A DNA stretch of 21,903 nucleotides from an uncultured Pseudoxanthomonas sp. (GCA_946886405.1 CAMPIO010000058.1:1-21903); one strand, 5' to 3'. Counted from the first letter of the stretch, positions 1 to 8,102 are shown. Notes: generated from the letters alone by a model not told the origin. Numbers and translations are program-made.

Positions 1-18
1 GCCTCGGGGAGCTGGTGA
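1..18 (+). CDS. 3' end of an upstream gene, probably a TPM-domain membrane protein (partial)
   Basis: Only the last five codons and the stop are in the window; they read Ala-Ser-Gly-Ser-Trp-stop, with TGA at 16-18. This tail is the usual end of exported TPM-domain (YgcG-like) proteins, which finish in a glycine-rich stretch and a terminal Gly-Ser-Trp. The next gene also carries a TPM domain, and tandem TPM genes behind a lemA gene are common in proteobacteria, so the assignment is reasonable although it rests on five residues. The stop codon overlaps the ATG of the next gene by one base (TGATG), which suggests translational coupling. Confidence 0.5.
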   Translation, partial: ASGSW

Positions 19-509
19 TGCGCCTGCTGCGCCATCTGTTCGCCCGCTCGTCGCGCCGGCTGTTCCCCGAGGCGAGCCTGCAGCGCATCACCGACGCGAT
101 TGCGGCCGGCGAGCGGCGGCATCGCGGCGAGGTGATGTTTGCCGTGGAATCCAACCTGCCACCGGGCGCTGTCCTGGCGGGCGTGGAGGCGAGGCAACGT
201 GCGCACGAGGTGTTCGTGCGCCTGCGCACGTGGGACACCGACGCCAACAATGGCGTGCTGATCTATCTGCTGCTCGCCGACCATCGCATCGAGATCGTGG
301 CCGATCGCGGGCTGACCGGCAGGGTCAGTGATGCGGAGTGGGCCGGGGTATGCCGCCTGATCGAGGCCGAGATGCGCGCCGATCACCCTGAGCAGGCCAT
401 CCTGGCGGGCATCGACGCGGTGTCCGACCACCTCGCGCGGCATTTCCCGCAGTCTGAGGGACATCCCGACGAGGATGAACTGCCCAACCGGCCGCACCTG
501 CTGGACTGA
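18..509 (+). CDS. TPM-domain protein, cytoplasmic type
   Basis: A 163-residue protein of the TPM (DUF477/Psb32-like) family. The core is visible from about residue 20 to 140: a basic amphipathic start, a strand-rich middle with the pattern GVLIYLLLADHRIEIVADRGL, then a helical end. No signal peptide, no transmembrane helix and no glycine-rich tail are seen, so it resembles the shorter, soluble member of the tandem TPM pairs that follow lemA. I chose ATG at 18 over GTG at 15 because GGGGAG at 6-11 is well spaced for it and because it overlaps the preceding stop. Its molecular function is not established; related domains have been linked to membrane protein quality control and to weak phosphatase activity. 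Family assignment is fairly sure, function unknown. Confidence 0.8.
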   Translation: MRLLRHLFARSSRRLFPEASLQRITDAIAAGERRHRGEVMFAVESNLPPGAVLAGVEARQRAHEVFVRLRTWDTDANNGVLIYLLLADHRIEIVADRGLTGRVSDAEWAGVCRLIEAEMRADHPEQAILAGIDAVSDHLARHFPQSEGHPDEDELPNRPHLLD

Positions 510-557
510 ACCTGCACCCTCGCGGCCCGTGGTCATCCACGCGCGGACCGGCTGGGG

Positions 558-563
558 CAAAAT
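558..563 (+). promoter_or_regulatory. possible -10 element upstream of lgt
   Basis: CAAAAT lies in the 84-base gap between the TPM gene and lgt, 30 bases before the lgt ATG. It matches four of six positions of the sigma-70 -10 consensus and stands out in GC-rich DNA. No convincing -35 hexamer is seen 16-18 bases upstream. Weak inference only. Confidence 0.25.
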
Positions 564-593
564 AGCCCATCCCCACCGGCCACGCCGAGGCGC

Positions 594-1484
594 ATGATCT
601 ACCTCCACCAGATCGATCCGATCATCTTTTCGCTGGGACCGGTCAAGCTGCACTGGTACGGCCTGATGTACCTGCTCGCGTTCGTCACCGCCTGGTGGTT
701 GGGACGCCAGCGTGCGTCGCAGGGGCGCCTGCCGGGCGTCAACGCGGATGCGTTCTCTGACCTGCTGTTCTACGCCATGCTCGGCGTCGTGCTGGGCGGG
801 CGCATCGGTTACGTGCTGTTCTACGGCTTCGGGACTTTCCTCGACAATCCGCTGTCGATCTTCAAGGTGTGGGAAGGCGGCATGAGTTTCCACGGCGGCC
901 TGCTCGGCGTGATGGCCGCCGCGCTGTGGTGGTCACGCAAGCATCGGCTGCACTTCTTCGACACCATGGATTTCGTGGCGCCGCTGGTGCCACCCGGACT
1001 GGGATTCGGTCGCCTCGGCAATTTCATCGGCGCCGAGTTGTGGGGCAAACAGACGGAGGCGGGCTGGGGCGTTATCTTTCCCACCGATCCTGCGCTGCAT
1101 GCGTTGGACGCCGCGCAGCTGCAGGCGCAGTACGCGGCCGGTGCACTCGATTCGCTCGCCCGTCATCCATCCCAGCTCTACCAGGCTTTCCTGGAAGGCC
1201 TGGTGATGTTCGTGGTGCTGTGGCTGGTTTCGCGCAAGCCGCGCCCGCGCTATCTGGTATCGGGCCTGTTCGCGTTGATGTACGGCGTGTTCCGCTTCAT
1301 CGTCGAGTTCGTGCGCGTGCCGGACGAAGGTATCTACGTTGCGTTCGGCTGGCTGACCAAGGGTCAGATCCTGAGCGTACCGCTGGTGCTGCTGGGCCTG
1401 TACCTGCTGTGGCTGTCGCGACGCTCACCGACGCTGCAGCCTGTGGTGACGGCGCCTGCCGCCGGCCAGGAGAAGACCGCATGA
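594..1484 (+). CDS. lgt: Prolipoprotein diacylglyceryl transferase
   Basis: A 296-residue integral inner membrane enzyme that moves a diacylglyceryl group from phosphatidylglycerol to the lipobox cysteine of prolipoproteins, the first step of lipoprotein maturation. The family signature is intact: Y26, the histidine of GGMSFHGG (H100), [13 protein letters not shown] with R140 and E148, RHPSQLY, and [12 protein letters not shown] near the C-terminus. These correspond to the residues known to be essential in E. coli Lgt. Several hydrophobic helices span the protein and the length is typical. GAGG at 587-590 is a close Shine-Dalgarno for the ATG. The stop overlaps the thyA start by four bases (ATGA), the conserved lgt-thyA arrangement. 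Three or four predicted lipoproteins in this same window would be its substrates. Confidence 0.97.
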   Translation: MIYLHQIDPIIFSLGPVKLHWYGLMYLLAFVTAWWLGRQRASQGRLPGVNADAFSDLLFYAMLGVVLGGRIGYVLFYGFGTFLDNPLSIFKVWEGGMSFHGGLLGVMAAALWWSRKHRLHFFDTMDFVAPLVPPGLGFGRLGNFIGAELWGKQTEAGWGVIFPTDPALHALDAAQLQAQYAAGALDSLARHPSQLYQAFLEGLVMFVVLWLVSRKPRPRYLVSGLFALMYGVFRFIVEFVRVPDEGIYVAFGWLTKGQILSVPLVLLGLYLLWLSRRSPTLQPVVTAPAAGQEKTA

Positions 1485-2275
1485 AGCAATACCTCGACCT
1501 GCTGCGCCACGTGCTGGAACAGGGCGCCGAGAAGTCCGACCGCACCGGCACCGGCACGCGCAGTGTGTTCGGTTGGCAGATGCGCTTCGACCTCAACGAA
1601 GGCTTCCCGCTGGTCACCACCAAGAAGCTGCACCTGCGCTCGATCATCCACGAGCTGCTGTGGTTCCTGAAGGGCGAGACGAACATCGCCTACCTCAAGG
1701 ACAACAAGGTCGGCATCTGGGACGAATGGGCCGACGAACATGGCGACCTGGGTCCTGTGTACGGCAAGCAGTGGCGCAGTTGGGAAGGCGCCGATGGCAA
1801 GACCATCGACCAGATGCAGTGGCTGGTCGACGAGATCAAGCGCAATCCCGACTCGCGCCGCCTGGTCATCAGCGCGTGGAACGTGGCCGAGTTGCCGAAG
1901 ATGGCGCTGATGCCGTGCCATTCGCTGTTCCAGTTCTACGTGGTGGACGGCAAGCTCAGCTGCCAGCTCTACCAGCGCAGCGGCGACATCTTCCTGGGCG
2001 TGCCGTTCAACATCGCCAGCTACGCATTGCTGACGCACATGGTGGCGCAGGCGTGCGGGCTGGGCGTGGGCGATTTCGTGCACACGCTGGGCGACGCGCA
2101 CCTGTACTCGAACCATTACGACCAGGCGCGCGAACAGCTGTCGCGTGAGCCACGTGCACTGCCGAAGCTGCATCTCAATCCGGACGTCACCGATCTGTTC
2201 GCGTTCACCTTCGACGACATCGAGATCCACGGCTACGACCCGCACCCGGCGATCAAGGCGCCGGTGGCGGTCTAG
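1481..2275 (+). CDS. thyA: Thymidylate synthase
   Basis: A 264-residue cytoplasmic enzyme that methylates dUMP to dTMP with 5,10-methylenetetrahydrofolate, leaving dihydrofolate. The length equals that of E. coli ThyA. The nucleophile C146 sits in [12 protein letters not shown]; other hallmarks are RTGTGT near residue 21, [10 protein letters not shown] around 59-68, LYQRSGD and [15 protein letters not shown] chose ATG 1481 because it overlaps the lgt stop (ATGA) and gives the exact family N-terminus MKQYLDLL; the same frame is open far upstream through lgt, but that part is not thyA. The dihydrofolate it makes is recycled by FolA, encoded five bases downstream, so the pair forms a functional thymidylate cycle in one operon. 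Confidence 0.98.
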   Translation: MKQYLDLLRHVLEQGAEKSDRTGTGTRSVFGWQMRFDLNEGFPLVTTKKLHLRSIIHELLWFLKGETNIAYLKDNKVGIWDEWADEHGDLGPVYGKQWRSWEGADGKTIDQMQWLVDEIKRNPDSRRLVISAWNVAELPKMALMPCHSLFQFYVVDGKLSCQLYQRSGDIFLGVPFNIASYALLTHMVAQACGLGVGDFVHTLGDAHLYSNHYDQAREQLSREPRALPKLHLNPDVTDLFAFTFDDIEIHGYDPHPAIKAPVAV

Positions 2276-2280
2276 GTCCC

Positions 2281-2775
2281 GTGCAAGTCTCGCTGATCGC
2301 CGCGCTCGACCGCCACCGCGCCATCGGTCGCGACAACGACCTGCCGTGGCGCCTGCTTGACGACCTGAAGCGTTTCAAGGCGCTGACGCTCGGCAAGCCG
2401 GTGCTGATGGGGCGCAAGACCGCCGAGTCGCTCGGCCGCGCGCTTCCCGGGCGGCTCAACCTGGTGCTGACGCGCAGCGGTCGCGTACCGTTCGATGGCA
2501 TGCAGGCGGTCGCCTCGGTCGATGATGCGATGCGGATCGCGGCAGCGCACGGGAGCGATGAGTTGTGCGTGATCGGTGGTGGCGAGGTGTATGCGTTGAC
2601 GCTGGACCGTGCCGATGTATTGCACCTCACGGAGGTCGACACCGAAGTACAGGACGCGCATGCGTTCTTCCCGGCTTTCGATCCGGCGATCTGGCAGGAA
2701 GTCGCCCGCGAACCGCATCCGGCAGATGCGAAGCATGCGATCGCCTTCGACTTCGTCGAGTACCGCCGTCGCTGA
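2281..2775 (+). CDS. folA: Dihydrofolate reductase
   Basis: A 164-residue NADPH-dependent enzyme that reduces dihydrofolate to tetrahydrofolate and is the target of trimethoprim. Seen in the sequence: the N-terminal SLIAALD strand, LPW at 21-23, the catalytic acid at D28 (equivalent to E. coli D27), the cofactor loop VLMGRKTAESLGRALPGR and CVIGGGEVYAL. The start is GTG, five bases after the thyA stop, with only a weak AGGT as ribosome site, so translation probably relies on coupling to thyA. One detail is odd: the usual proline two residues before the catalytic acid (LPxD) is leucine here (LLDD, residues 25-28). The protein is complete and should be active. Confidence 0.97.
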   Translation: MQVSLIAALDRHRAIGRDNDLPWRLLDDLKRFKALTLGKPVLMGRKTAESLGRALPGRLNLVLTRSGRVPFDGMQAVASVDDAMRIAAAHGSDELCVIGGGEVYALTLDRADVLHLTEVDTEVQDAHAFFPAFDPAIWQEVAREPHPADAKHAIAFDFVEYRRR

Positions 2776-2785
2776 GCAGCGCCAT

Positions 2786-2875
2786 CCGTAGGCTGGGATG
2801 CAGCGAAGCGCAATCCCAGCGCTTCCCGAGGCCTGACAGCTTCCGTGGTGCTGGGTTTATCAACCCAGCCTACGG
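2786..2875. repeat. Composite palindromic intergenic repeat (REP/MITE-like)
   Basis: A 90-base element bounded by a perfect 12-base inverted repeat, CCGTAGGCTGGG (2786-2797) and CCCAGCCTACGG (2864-2875). Each end also folds on itself: GCTGGGAT (2792-2799) pairs with ATCCCAGC (2813-2820) across a 13-base loop, and GCTGGGTT (2850-2857) pairs with AACCCAGC (2862-2869) across the loop TATC. Motifs of the type GTAGGCTGGG-(AGCGAAGCG)-CCCAGC are dispersed in many bacterial genomes. It fills the gap between convergent folA and the DUF1287 gene and could act as a bidirectional terminator or mRNA stabiliser; that role is inference. Nothing else is seen in 2876-2937. Confidence 0.75.
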
Positions 2876-2937
2876 GGGGCGCTACGTTGGCTCGTATGAA
2901 ACCAGGCGCAATCGGGGATGTTTGGCGTAAGCCGACG

Positions 2938-3603
2938 TCACGGGGACGCGCGGGATGCCATTGCGGCCGGTGGGCGGTAATGGCCGATGATCGCGTGTTG
3001 GAACAGCAGGTCGTCTTCCTGCGTGCCGGCATTGATGTTGTGCAGGATCAGCGGCGTGCCGTCATGGCTGAAGCGGTCCGAGACGATGCCGATATGCAGC
3101 AGGCCACTGCCCGTGAGCTTCCACGCGATGATGTCGCCCGGCGAATAGTCGTCCGCCGATTGGCTGATGGCGCGGTCCCATCCATGCCGTTCGAACCAGC
3201 GCATCTGGTTCGGCACGCGGCGGTGATCGATGTTGCGGTCGGTGCGGCTCAGTCCCCATTGCCTGGGGTACTGGTCGAAGTGGGTGCGCATGTCGTCGTG
3301 GATCGCCTGCTGCAGATCCAGTCCCTGCGTGCGCAGCGCGCGGATGACCACGTCGGTGCACACGCCGCGATCGGCCGGCACGTCGCCGCCGGGATACGAC
3401 AGGCTGAAGTAGGCCGGGTCGTACACACGGACCACGCCGATCTGCGCGCGCGCTGCCGCCACCAGGGGTGGAGAAACAACGGGAAGCGCGTCCGCCGCGG
3501 TGGTGGATGACGACGCGGTTTCGACGACCACGGGCGTTTCGTCGCGGCAGGCGGCAAGCACCAGCAGCACCAGGCACAGCGTCGACAGCTGCGCCCGCCG
3601 CAT
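2938..3603 (-). CDS. DUF1287-family (YijF-like) lipoprotein
   Basis: A 221-residue predicted lipoprotein. The N-terminus MRR followed by a hydrophobic stretch and the lipobox LAAC (C19) indicates Lgt/LspA processing. After a Ser/Thr-rich linker (20-45) comes the DUF1287 domain (about 46-210): VYDPAYFSLSYPGGDVP, GVCTDVVIRALR (C82), DRNIDHRRVPN and the stretch GDIIAWKLTGSGLLHIGIVSDR (158-176, with H170). The Cys and later His in this arrangement recall NlpC/P60 papain-like hydrolases, so a cell-wall peptidase or amidase activity is possible but unproven. The ATG lies two bases after the apaH stop, making this the last gene of the lptD operon and translationally coupled. It ends facing folA across a palindromic repeat. 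Family is confident, biochemical role unknown. Confidence 0.85.
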   Translation of the reverse strand: MRRAQLSTLCLVLLVLAACRDETPVVVETASSSTTAADALPVVSPPLVAAARAQIGVVRVYDPAYFSLSYPGGDVPADRGVCTDVVIRALRTQGLDLQQAIHDDMRTHFDQYPRQWGLSRTDRNIDHRRVPNQMRWFERHGWDRAISQSADDYSPGDIIAWKLTGSGLLHIGIVSDRFSHDGTPLILHNINAGTQEDDLLFQHAIIGHYRPPAAMASRASP

Positions 3604-3605
3604 GT

Positions 3606-4460
3606 TCAGTCCTTCGGCAGTTCGCCCTTGGGCGGGGGCGGTACGTCGCGGCCGGCAACCTGCACGAGCCGCACATCGTCCGTGTCCAGTTGCAGGGCGG
3701 TGAGCTTGCCGCCCCACACCGCACCGGTATCGATGGCGTGCACGCCGTGGCCGATCATCAGGCCCAGCGTGGACCAGTGGCCGCACACGATCTTGAGGTC
3801 GCGCTCGGCGCGGCCGGGAACTTCGTACCAGGGATAGAGGCCCTGCGCCTGCCGTCCCGGCGCGCCCTTTTCCTCGATCGCCATGCGGCCACGCGGCGTG
3901 CAATAGCGCATGCGCGTGAGCACGTTGATGATGGCGCGCGAGCGGTCGTGGCCGGAGAGATGCGGTGCCCAGTTGGGCTTGTCGCCGTACATGTTGCGGA
4001 ACAGCTTGCGGTAGGCGTTGCCATGCAGCTGCACTTCCACTTCGCGCGCGTGTTTCTCCGCGAGCGCGGTGGTCCACTTCGGCGCGAGCCCGGCGTGCAC
4101 CATCATCCAGCCCAATTCGCGGTCCACGTGTACCAGCTTCTGCAGGCGCAACCAGTCCAGCAGCACGCGCGCATCGTCGGCCAGCACCACGCGCTGGAGG
4201 TCCGGATTGACCTTGCGCTGTTCGTCCGGCGAACGTTCGCCGATCGCGAGCAGCGACAGATCGTGGTTGCCCAGCACGACCACGCTGTGCTCGCGCAGTG
4301 AATGCACCAGCCGCAGCGTCTCCAGCGACTGGCCGCCACGATTCACCAGGTCGCCGCAGAACCACAGGCGGTCCTGCGCGGGATCGAAGCGGATCTTCTC
4401 CAGCAACCGCTGCGTCGCGTCGTAGCAGCCCTGCAAGTCGCCGATGGCCCAGACCGTCAT
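3606..4460 (-). CDS. apaH: Bis(5'-nucleosyl)-tetraphosphatase, symmetrical (Ap4A hydrolase)
   Basis: A 284-residue metallophosphatase that splits diadenosine tetraphosphate into two ADP. Related ApaH enzymes also remove Np4 caps from RNA in enterobacteria. The PPP-family metal motifs are present: GDLQG (7-11), GDLVNRG (36-42), GNHD (64-67), VHAGLAP and CGHW. The first motif has Gln where enterobacterial ApaH has His (GDVHG); from memory GDLQG is usual in Pseudomonas and Xanthomonas ApaH, so I do not read this as inactivation. The gene follows apaG by ten bases and precedes the DUF1287 gene by two, in the conserved rsmA-apaG-apaH order. The proline-rich C-terminal tail after residue 270 is lineage-specific. 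Confidence 0.96.
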   Translation of the reverse strand: MTVWAIGDLQGCYDATQRLLEKIRFDPAQDRLWFCGDLVNRGGQSLETLRLVHSLREHSVVVLGNHDLSLLAIGERSPDEQRKVNPDLQRVVLADDARVLLDWLRLQKLVHVDRELGWMMVHAGLAPKWTTALAEKHAREVEVQLHGNAYRKLFRNMYGDKPNWAPHLSGHDRSRAIINVLTRMRYCTPRGRMAIEEKGAPGRQAQGLYPWYEVPGRAERDLKIVCGHWSTLGLMIGHGVHAIDTGAVWGGKLTALQLDTDDVRLVQVAGRDVPPPPKGELPKD

Positions 4461-4470
4461 CGCGGCGGGC

Positions 4471-4851
4471 TCAGTGCAGCGTCCGCGGAACGGACAGGGT
4501 GAAGGTGGCGATGGGGGCGTCGAAGCGGGTGCCGTCGTCGGCCAGCATGTCGTAGCGTCCCTGCATGGTGCCGAGCGCGGTTTCCAGGATCGCGCCGGAG
4601 GTATAGCGGAAGTCTTCGCCCGGCCTCAACCAGGGTTGTTCGCCGACGACGCCTTCGCCCTCCACTTCCTCGACCTTGCCGTTGGCGTCGGTGATGACCC
4701 AGTGGCGGCGCAGCAACTGGGCCGGCACGCTGCCGCGGTTGTGGATGCGGATGGTGTACGCGAAGACATAACGCCCGTCCTCAGGTGCGGACTGGTCGTC
4801 CAGGAAGCGCGTGGCGACATCCACGTCGATGGCGTAATCGGGGGAATCCAT
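4471..4851 (-). CDS. apaG: ApaG domain protein (Co2+/Mg2+ efflux protein annotation)
   Basis: A 126-residue protein of the ApaG family, a fibronectin-III-like beta fold. Diagnostic stretches are [45 protein letters not shown] and MQGRYDM, ending SVPRTLH. The cobalt-resistance link comes from Salmonella CorD; the true molecular activity is unclear. I chose ATG 4851, giving [12 protein letters not shown], because family members begin just before this Tyr-x-Ile strand; an upstream GTG at 4896 would add 15 residues with no family support. It lies 59 bases after rsmA and ten bases before apaH in the same operon. Confidence 0.94.
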   Translation of the reverse strand: MDSPDYAIDVDVATRFLDDQSAPEDGRYVFAYTIRIHNRGSVPAQLLRRHWVITDANGKVEEVEGEGVVGEQPWLRPGEDFRYTSGAILETALGTMQGRYDMLADDGTRFDAPIATFTLSVPRTLH

Positions 4852-4910
4852 GCGTTCAGTGTATGCAAACGCGCGTAAAAGCGGAAACAAGGCCACGCGT
4901 TGCCGCGATG

Positions 4911-5696
4911 TCAGCCTTCCACGGGCAGATTGGCGAGTCGGATGAATCCGTCCACGTCGATCTGTTCCGCGCGCGCATCCGGGCGCAGGCCTGCCGCTTC
5001 GATCTGATCCGTCGTGCAGGTGCCGCCCAGTGCATTGCGCAGGGTCTTGCGACGCTGGCCGAACGCGGCACGCACGACCTCCTCGAAGCGCCGGTGGTCG
5101 GTGATGCCGATGGCGGCGGCATCGCGAGGCACCAGCCGAGCGACCGCCGAATCCACTTTCGGTGGCGGCCGGAACGCGCCCGGGGGCACCACGAACAGCG
5201 AGTCCACCTCGCAGTGGGCCTGCAACATCACGCTGAGCCGGCCGTAAATCTTGCTGCCTGGCCCGGCGGCCATGCGGTCCACCACTTCCTTCTGCAGCAT
5301 GAAGACCATGTCGCGGATCGACGCGGCGTGTTCGATGGCATGGAACAGGATCGGTGAAGACAGGTTGTAGGGCAGGTTGCCGACCAAGCGCAGTTTCTCG
5401 TCGCCGGCCAGTTTGCCGAAGTCCACGTCCAGCACGTTCTTGTGGATGATCGTGAGCCGGCCCACGCCCTCCGAGGCCTCCATCAGCGGCGTGATGAGGT
5501 CGCGGTCGAACTCGATCGCGGTCAGCTCGCCATGTTTCCGCAGCAGCGGAAAGGTAATCGCGCCCTGGCCCGGCCCGATCTCGACCAGCAGGTCGCCGGG
5601 TTGCGGGTTCACCGCCATCACGATCTGGTCGATATAGCCACGATCGGTCAGGAAGTGCTGGCCGAGGGACTTCTTGGGGGGAGCCTTGAAGGACAT
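4911..5696 (-). CDS. rsmA: 16S rRNA (A1518/A1519-N6) dimethyltransferase
   Basis: A 261-residue SAM-dependent enzyme (KsgA) that dimethylates two adjacent adenines in helix 45 of 16S rRNA late in 30S assembly; its loss gives kasugamycin resistance. Visible are the N-terminal KKSLGQHFL (8-16), the SAM motif VEIGPGQGA (38-46), the acidic ribose-binding IEFDRD, the catalytic NLPYN (107-111), [17 protein letters not shown] and the C-terminal [11 protein letters not shown] and [12 protein letters not shown]. The ATG at 5696 gives the family N-terminus but has no good Shine-Dalgarno; an in-frame ATG at 5780 has a strong GA-rich site and would add 28 residues. It follows pdxA after 89 non-coding bases rich in short CTCAC repeats. 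Confidence 0.96.
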   Translation of the reverse strand: MSFKAPPKKSLGQHFLTDRGYIDQIVMAVNPQPGDLLVEIGPGQGAITFPLLRKHGELTAIEFDRDLITPLMEASEGVGRLTIIHKNVLDVDFGKLAGDEKLRLVGNLPYNLSSPILFHAIEHAASIRDMVFMLQKEVVDRMAAGPGSKIYGRLSVMLQAHCEVDSLFVVPPGAFRPPPKVDSAVARLVPRDAAAIGITDHRRFEEVVRAAFGQRRKTLRNALGGTCTTDQIEAAGLRPDARAEQIDVDGFIRLANLPVEG

Positions 5697-5785
5697 GGGG
5701 GCGGGGAGCCTTTCGGAGCAGAAGTGAGTGTGGTGAAGTGAGGCGTGAGCAGGGCAGGCGGGAGCGGTGGGGCGCGACATCTCCC

Positions 5786-6772
5786 TCACTCCTCTCCGCT
5801 CACTCCGCGCCGTAAAGCCATGCGCGCGCACGTGGCCACGGCGGCGAACAGGCTGGAGGGATCGGCGATGCCCGTGCCGGCCAGGTCGAGCGCGGTGCCA
5901 TGATCGACCGCCACGCGTGGATACGGCAGGCCCAGCGTCAGGTTCACGGCCTGCTCGAAGCCACTGTACTTGAGCACCGGCAGGCCCTGGTCGTGGTACA
6001 TCGCGACCACCGCATCGAAGCCGCGCAGCTTCTGCGGCAGGAAAGCGGTGTCGGCCGGCAGCGGGCCTTCCAGGCGCATGCCGTCGGCGCGCAGGGTCTG
6101 CAGCAGGGGTTCGATGACGTCGATTTCCTCGCGGCCCAGGTGTCCGGCTTCGCCCGCGTGAGGATTGAGGCCGAGTACGGCGATCACCGGTTCGGCGATG
6201 CCGAAGTCGCGGCGCAGCGCGGCGTGGGTGATGCGCAGGATCTGCGCCAGCGCGTCCCGGGTGATCGCATCGGGTACATCGCGCAGCGGCAGGTGCGTGG
6301 TCGCCAGCGCGACCCGCACGATGTCGTTGGCGAGCATCATCACCACGGGGCAGCGCGCCTGTTCCGCCAGCAGTTCGGTCGTGCCGCTGTAGGCGATGCC
6401 GCCGGCGTTGATCGCGGCCTTGTGGACCGGGCCGGTGACCAGCCCATCGAGTTCACCGCGCAGGCAAGCGTCGGCCGCCATCGTAAGCGCATCGATGACG
6501 GCGCGTGCATTGCGCGGATCGGTGATACCGAACGGATTGGGCGCCGCGTTCGGCACGGATCGCAGGCGGAGGTCGCCAGGTCGCGTGGCTGCCTCGTGCT
6601 CCCCGAGCAGCCTGAGCGGCAAGCCGAGGGCTTCGGCAGCGTGGGTCAGCGTGGTGGCATCGCCGAAGGCCAGCAGCGTGCAATCGTCACGGAGCTGCTG
6701 CGCCAGGCGCACACACAGCTCCGGCCCGATGCCAGCCGGCTCGCCCGGAACCAGCGCGAGCCGTGGTATCAC
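5786..6772 (-). CDS. pdxA: 4-hydroxythreonine-4-phosphate dehydrogenase
   Basis: A 328-residue NAD-dependent enzyme of the DXP-dependent pyridoxal 5'-phosphate route, oxidising 4-phosphohydroxy-L-threonine before condensation by PdxJ. The signature [10 protein letters not shown] lies at 10-19; [10 protein letters not shown] at 113-122; the three metal-binding histidines are H160 (ATTHLPLRD), H205 (LNPHAGE) and H260 (MYHDQGLP); the end shows [11 protein letters not shown]. Length matches E. coli (329). I chose GTG 6772, one base after the surA stop, because it starts directly at the first beta strand ([11 protein letters not shown]) like homologues; a GTG at 6808 would run 12 codons inside surA without support. 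The surA-pdxA junction implies coupled translation. The last codons contain two GGAGTGAG copies that may serve rsmA. Confidence 0.96.
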   Translation of the reverse strand: MIPRLALVPGEPAGIGPELCVRLAQQLRDDCTLLAFGDATTLTHAAEALGLPLRLLGEHEAATRPGDLRLRSVPNAAPNPFGITDPRNARAVIDALTMAADACLRGELDGLVTGPVHKAAINAGGIAYSGTTELLAEQARCPVVMMLANDIVRVALATTHLPLRDVPDAITRDALAQILRITHAALRRDFGIAEPVIAVLGLNPHAGEAGHLGREEIDVIEPLLQTLRADGMRLEGPLPADTAFLPQKLRGFDAVVAMYHDQGLPVLKYSGFEQAVNLTLGLPYPRVAVDHGTALDLAGTGIADPSSLFAAVATCARMALRRGVSGEE

Positions 6773-6773
6773 G

Positions 6774-8102
6774 TCAGCCGCCCGGCGTGGTCTCGGCGCG
6801 GTCGCCACTGCGGAAGTTCACGTAGGCTTCGCCACGCAGTTCCTGCAGATAGCGGTTGTACTCGTCTTCCGCCTTGCGCCGGCCGATGGTTTCACGCACC
6901 TGCGCGCGACGGTTCTGGTCGGTCACGTCGGTCTGGCGGCTGCCCACGCGCTGGACGATGTGCCAACCGGCATCGGTACGGAACGGCGTGCTGACCTGGC
7001 CGTCCTGCAGGCCGGAGACCTGCTGGCCGAAGGCCGGGCCGAACGCGTCTGCGGGGAACCAGCCGAGGTCGCCGCCATCATCGCGGCTGTTGGCGTCTTC
7101 GGTGGATTCCTTGGCGACCGCGACAAAGTCCGCGCCACCGGCGATGCGGGCGCGCAGGGTATCGATCTTGGCCTTGGCGGCGTCGACATCCTGTGTGGGC
7201 GTGATGCGGACCAGAATGTGGCGGGCGTTGTACTCGGTGACCGAACGCTGCTCGGCCTTCGCCGCGTCACGCACTTCCACCAGCTTCAGCAGCTGGAAGC
7301 CACTGGGGCCACGCAGCGGGCCGACGACCTGGCCGGGGCTCATGCCCTTCAGCATCTCCACGAAGGCCGTGGGAATCTCATCCGGGCTGCGCCAGCCCAG
7401 GTCGCCGCCTTCCAGCGCATTGGGGCTGTCCGAATAGCGCACGGCCGCAGCAGCGAAATCCAGCTCGCCCTTGTCGACGAGCGCCTTGACGCCATCGACT
7501 TTGCTCTTGCCGGTATTGATCTGCTCCGCGCTGGCACCTTCGGGCAACGCCACCAGGATGTGCGCCAGGTGGTACTGGGTCTCACCGCTGGCCTGCGCAG
7601 CGAGGGCGGCGTCGACTTCGCCCTCGCTCACCTGCACGCGACTCTGGGCAAAGCTCTGGCGAAGGCGCTGGATCGTCACTTCATCGCGCAGCGAGCTACG
7701 GAATTCGGCGAACGACATGCCGTCCGCTTCCAGTCGCTGACGCAGGCCGTCGGGCGTGGTGCCATTCTGCTGGGCGACGGCGTTGACGGCATTGTTGAGT
7801 TCGGCATCGTTGATGCGGATGCCGCTTTCGGCCGCACGCGCGACCTGCAGCTTGACCAGCACCAGGCGCTCCAGCACCTGACGTTCGAGCACGTTCCGCG
7901 GCGGAAGCTGGCCCGGCTGGTCGGCGTACTGGGTCAGGACGTTCTGCACCGCGCGGTCCAGCTCGCTCTGCAGCACCACATCCTCGTTGACGACGGCGGC
8001 GATGCCATCCAGACGCTGCAGGTTCTGGGCCTGTACGGACGTGACGACCGTCGACAGGGTCAGCAGGCCGGCGATGAGAAGGCGGGTAAACGGCTTGGTC
8101 AT
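6774..8102 (-). CDS. surA: Periplasmic chaperone and peptidyl-prolyl isomerase SurA
   Basis: A 442-residue exported protein that escorts unfolded outer membrane proteins to the BAM complex. A Sec signal peptide (1-25, cleavage after VQA) is followed by the SurA N-terminal chaperone module starting LDGIAAVVNEDVVLQSEL. Two parvulin domains follow, at about 177-278 (YHLAHILVALPEG ... SPNALEGGDLGW) and 291-390 (YNARHILVRITPT ... SRDDGGDLGWF), then a C-terminal helix (400-430) that completes the chaperone core. The length is slightly above E. coli (428) because of a short polar C-terminal tail. Its ATG overlaps the lptD stop by four bases (ATGA), and LptD is itself a known SurA client. A strand-swapped long frame here is only its shadow. 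Confidence 0.97.
   Translation of the reverse strand: MTKPFTRLLIAGLLTLSTVVTSVQAQNLQRLDGIAAVVNEDVVLQSELDRAVQNVLTQYADQPGQLPPRNVLERQVLERLVLVKLQVARAAESGIRINDAELNNAVNAVAQQNGTTPDGLRQRLEADGMSFAEFRSSLRDEVTIQRLRQSFAQSRVQVSEGEVDAALAAQASGETQYHLAHILVALPEGASAEQINTGKSKVDGVKALVDKGELDFAAAAVRYSDSPNALEGGDLGWRSPDEIPTAFVEMLKGMSPGQVVGPLRGPSGFQLLKLVEVRDAAKAEQRSVTEYNARHILVRITPTQDVDAAKAKIDTLRARIAGGADFVAVAKESTEDANSRDDGGDLGWFPADAFGPAFGQQVSGLQDGQVSTPFRTDAGWHIVQRVGSRQTDVTDQNRRAQVRETIGRRKAEDEYNRYLQELRGEAYVNFRSGDRAETTPGG

Noticed and set aside
869..1480. Long open frame upstream of and in frame with thyA, running through lgt
   Set aside because: It is the +2 frame of lgt, arginine-rich and without family resemblance; ThyA is complete from ATG 1481.
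1364..2245. Open frame of 293 codons antisense to thyA
   Set aside because: A shadow of GC-rich coding sequence: composition is Arg/Val/Gln-rich and low in structure, while thyA on the other strand is certain.
3619..4460. ApaH inactivated by Gln in the first metal motif (GDLQG)
   Set aside because: All other metal motifs are intact and, from memory, GDLQG is common in Pseudomonas and Xanthomonas ApaH.
4852..4896. Longer ApaG from GTG 4896
   Set aside because: The extra 15 residues do not belong to the ApaG fold and the usual N-terminus starts at ATG 4851.
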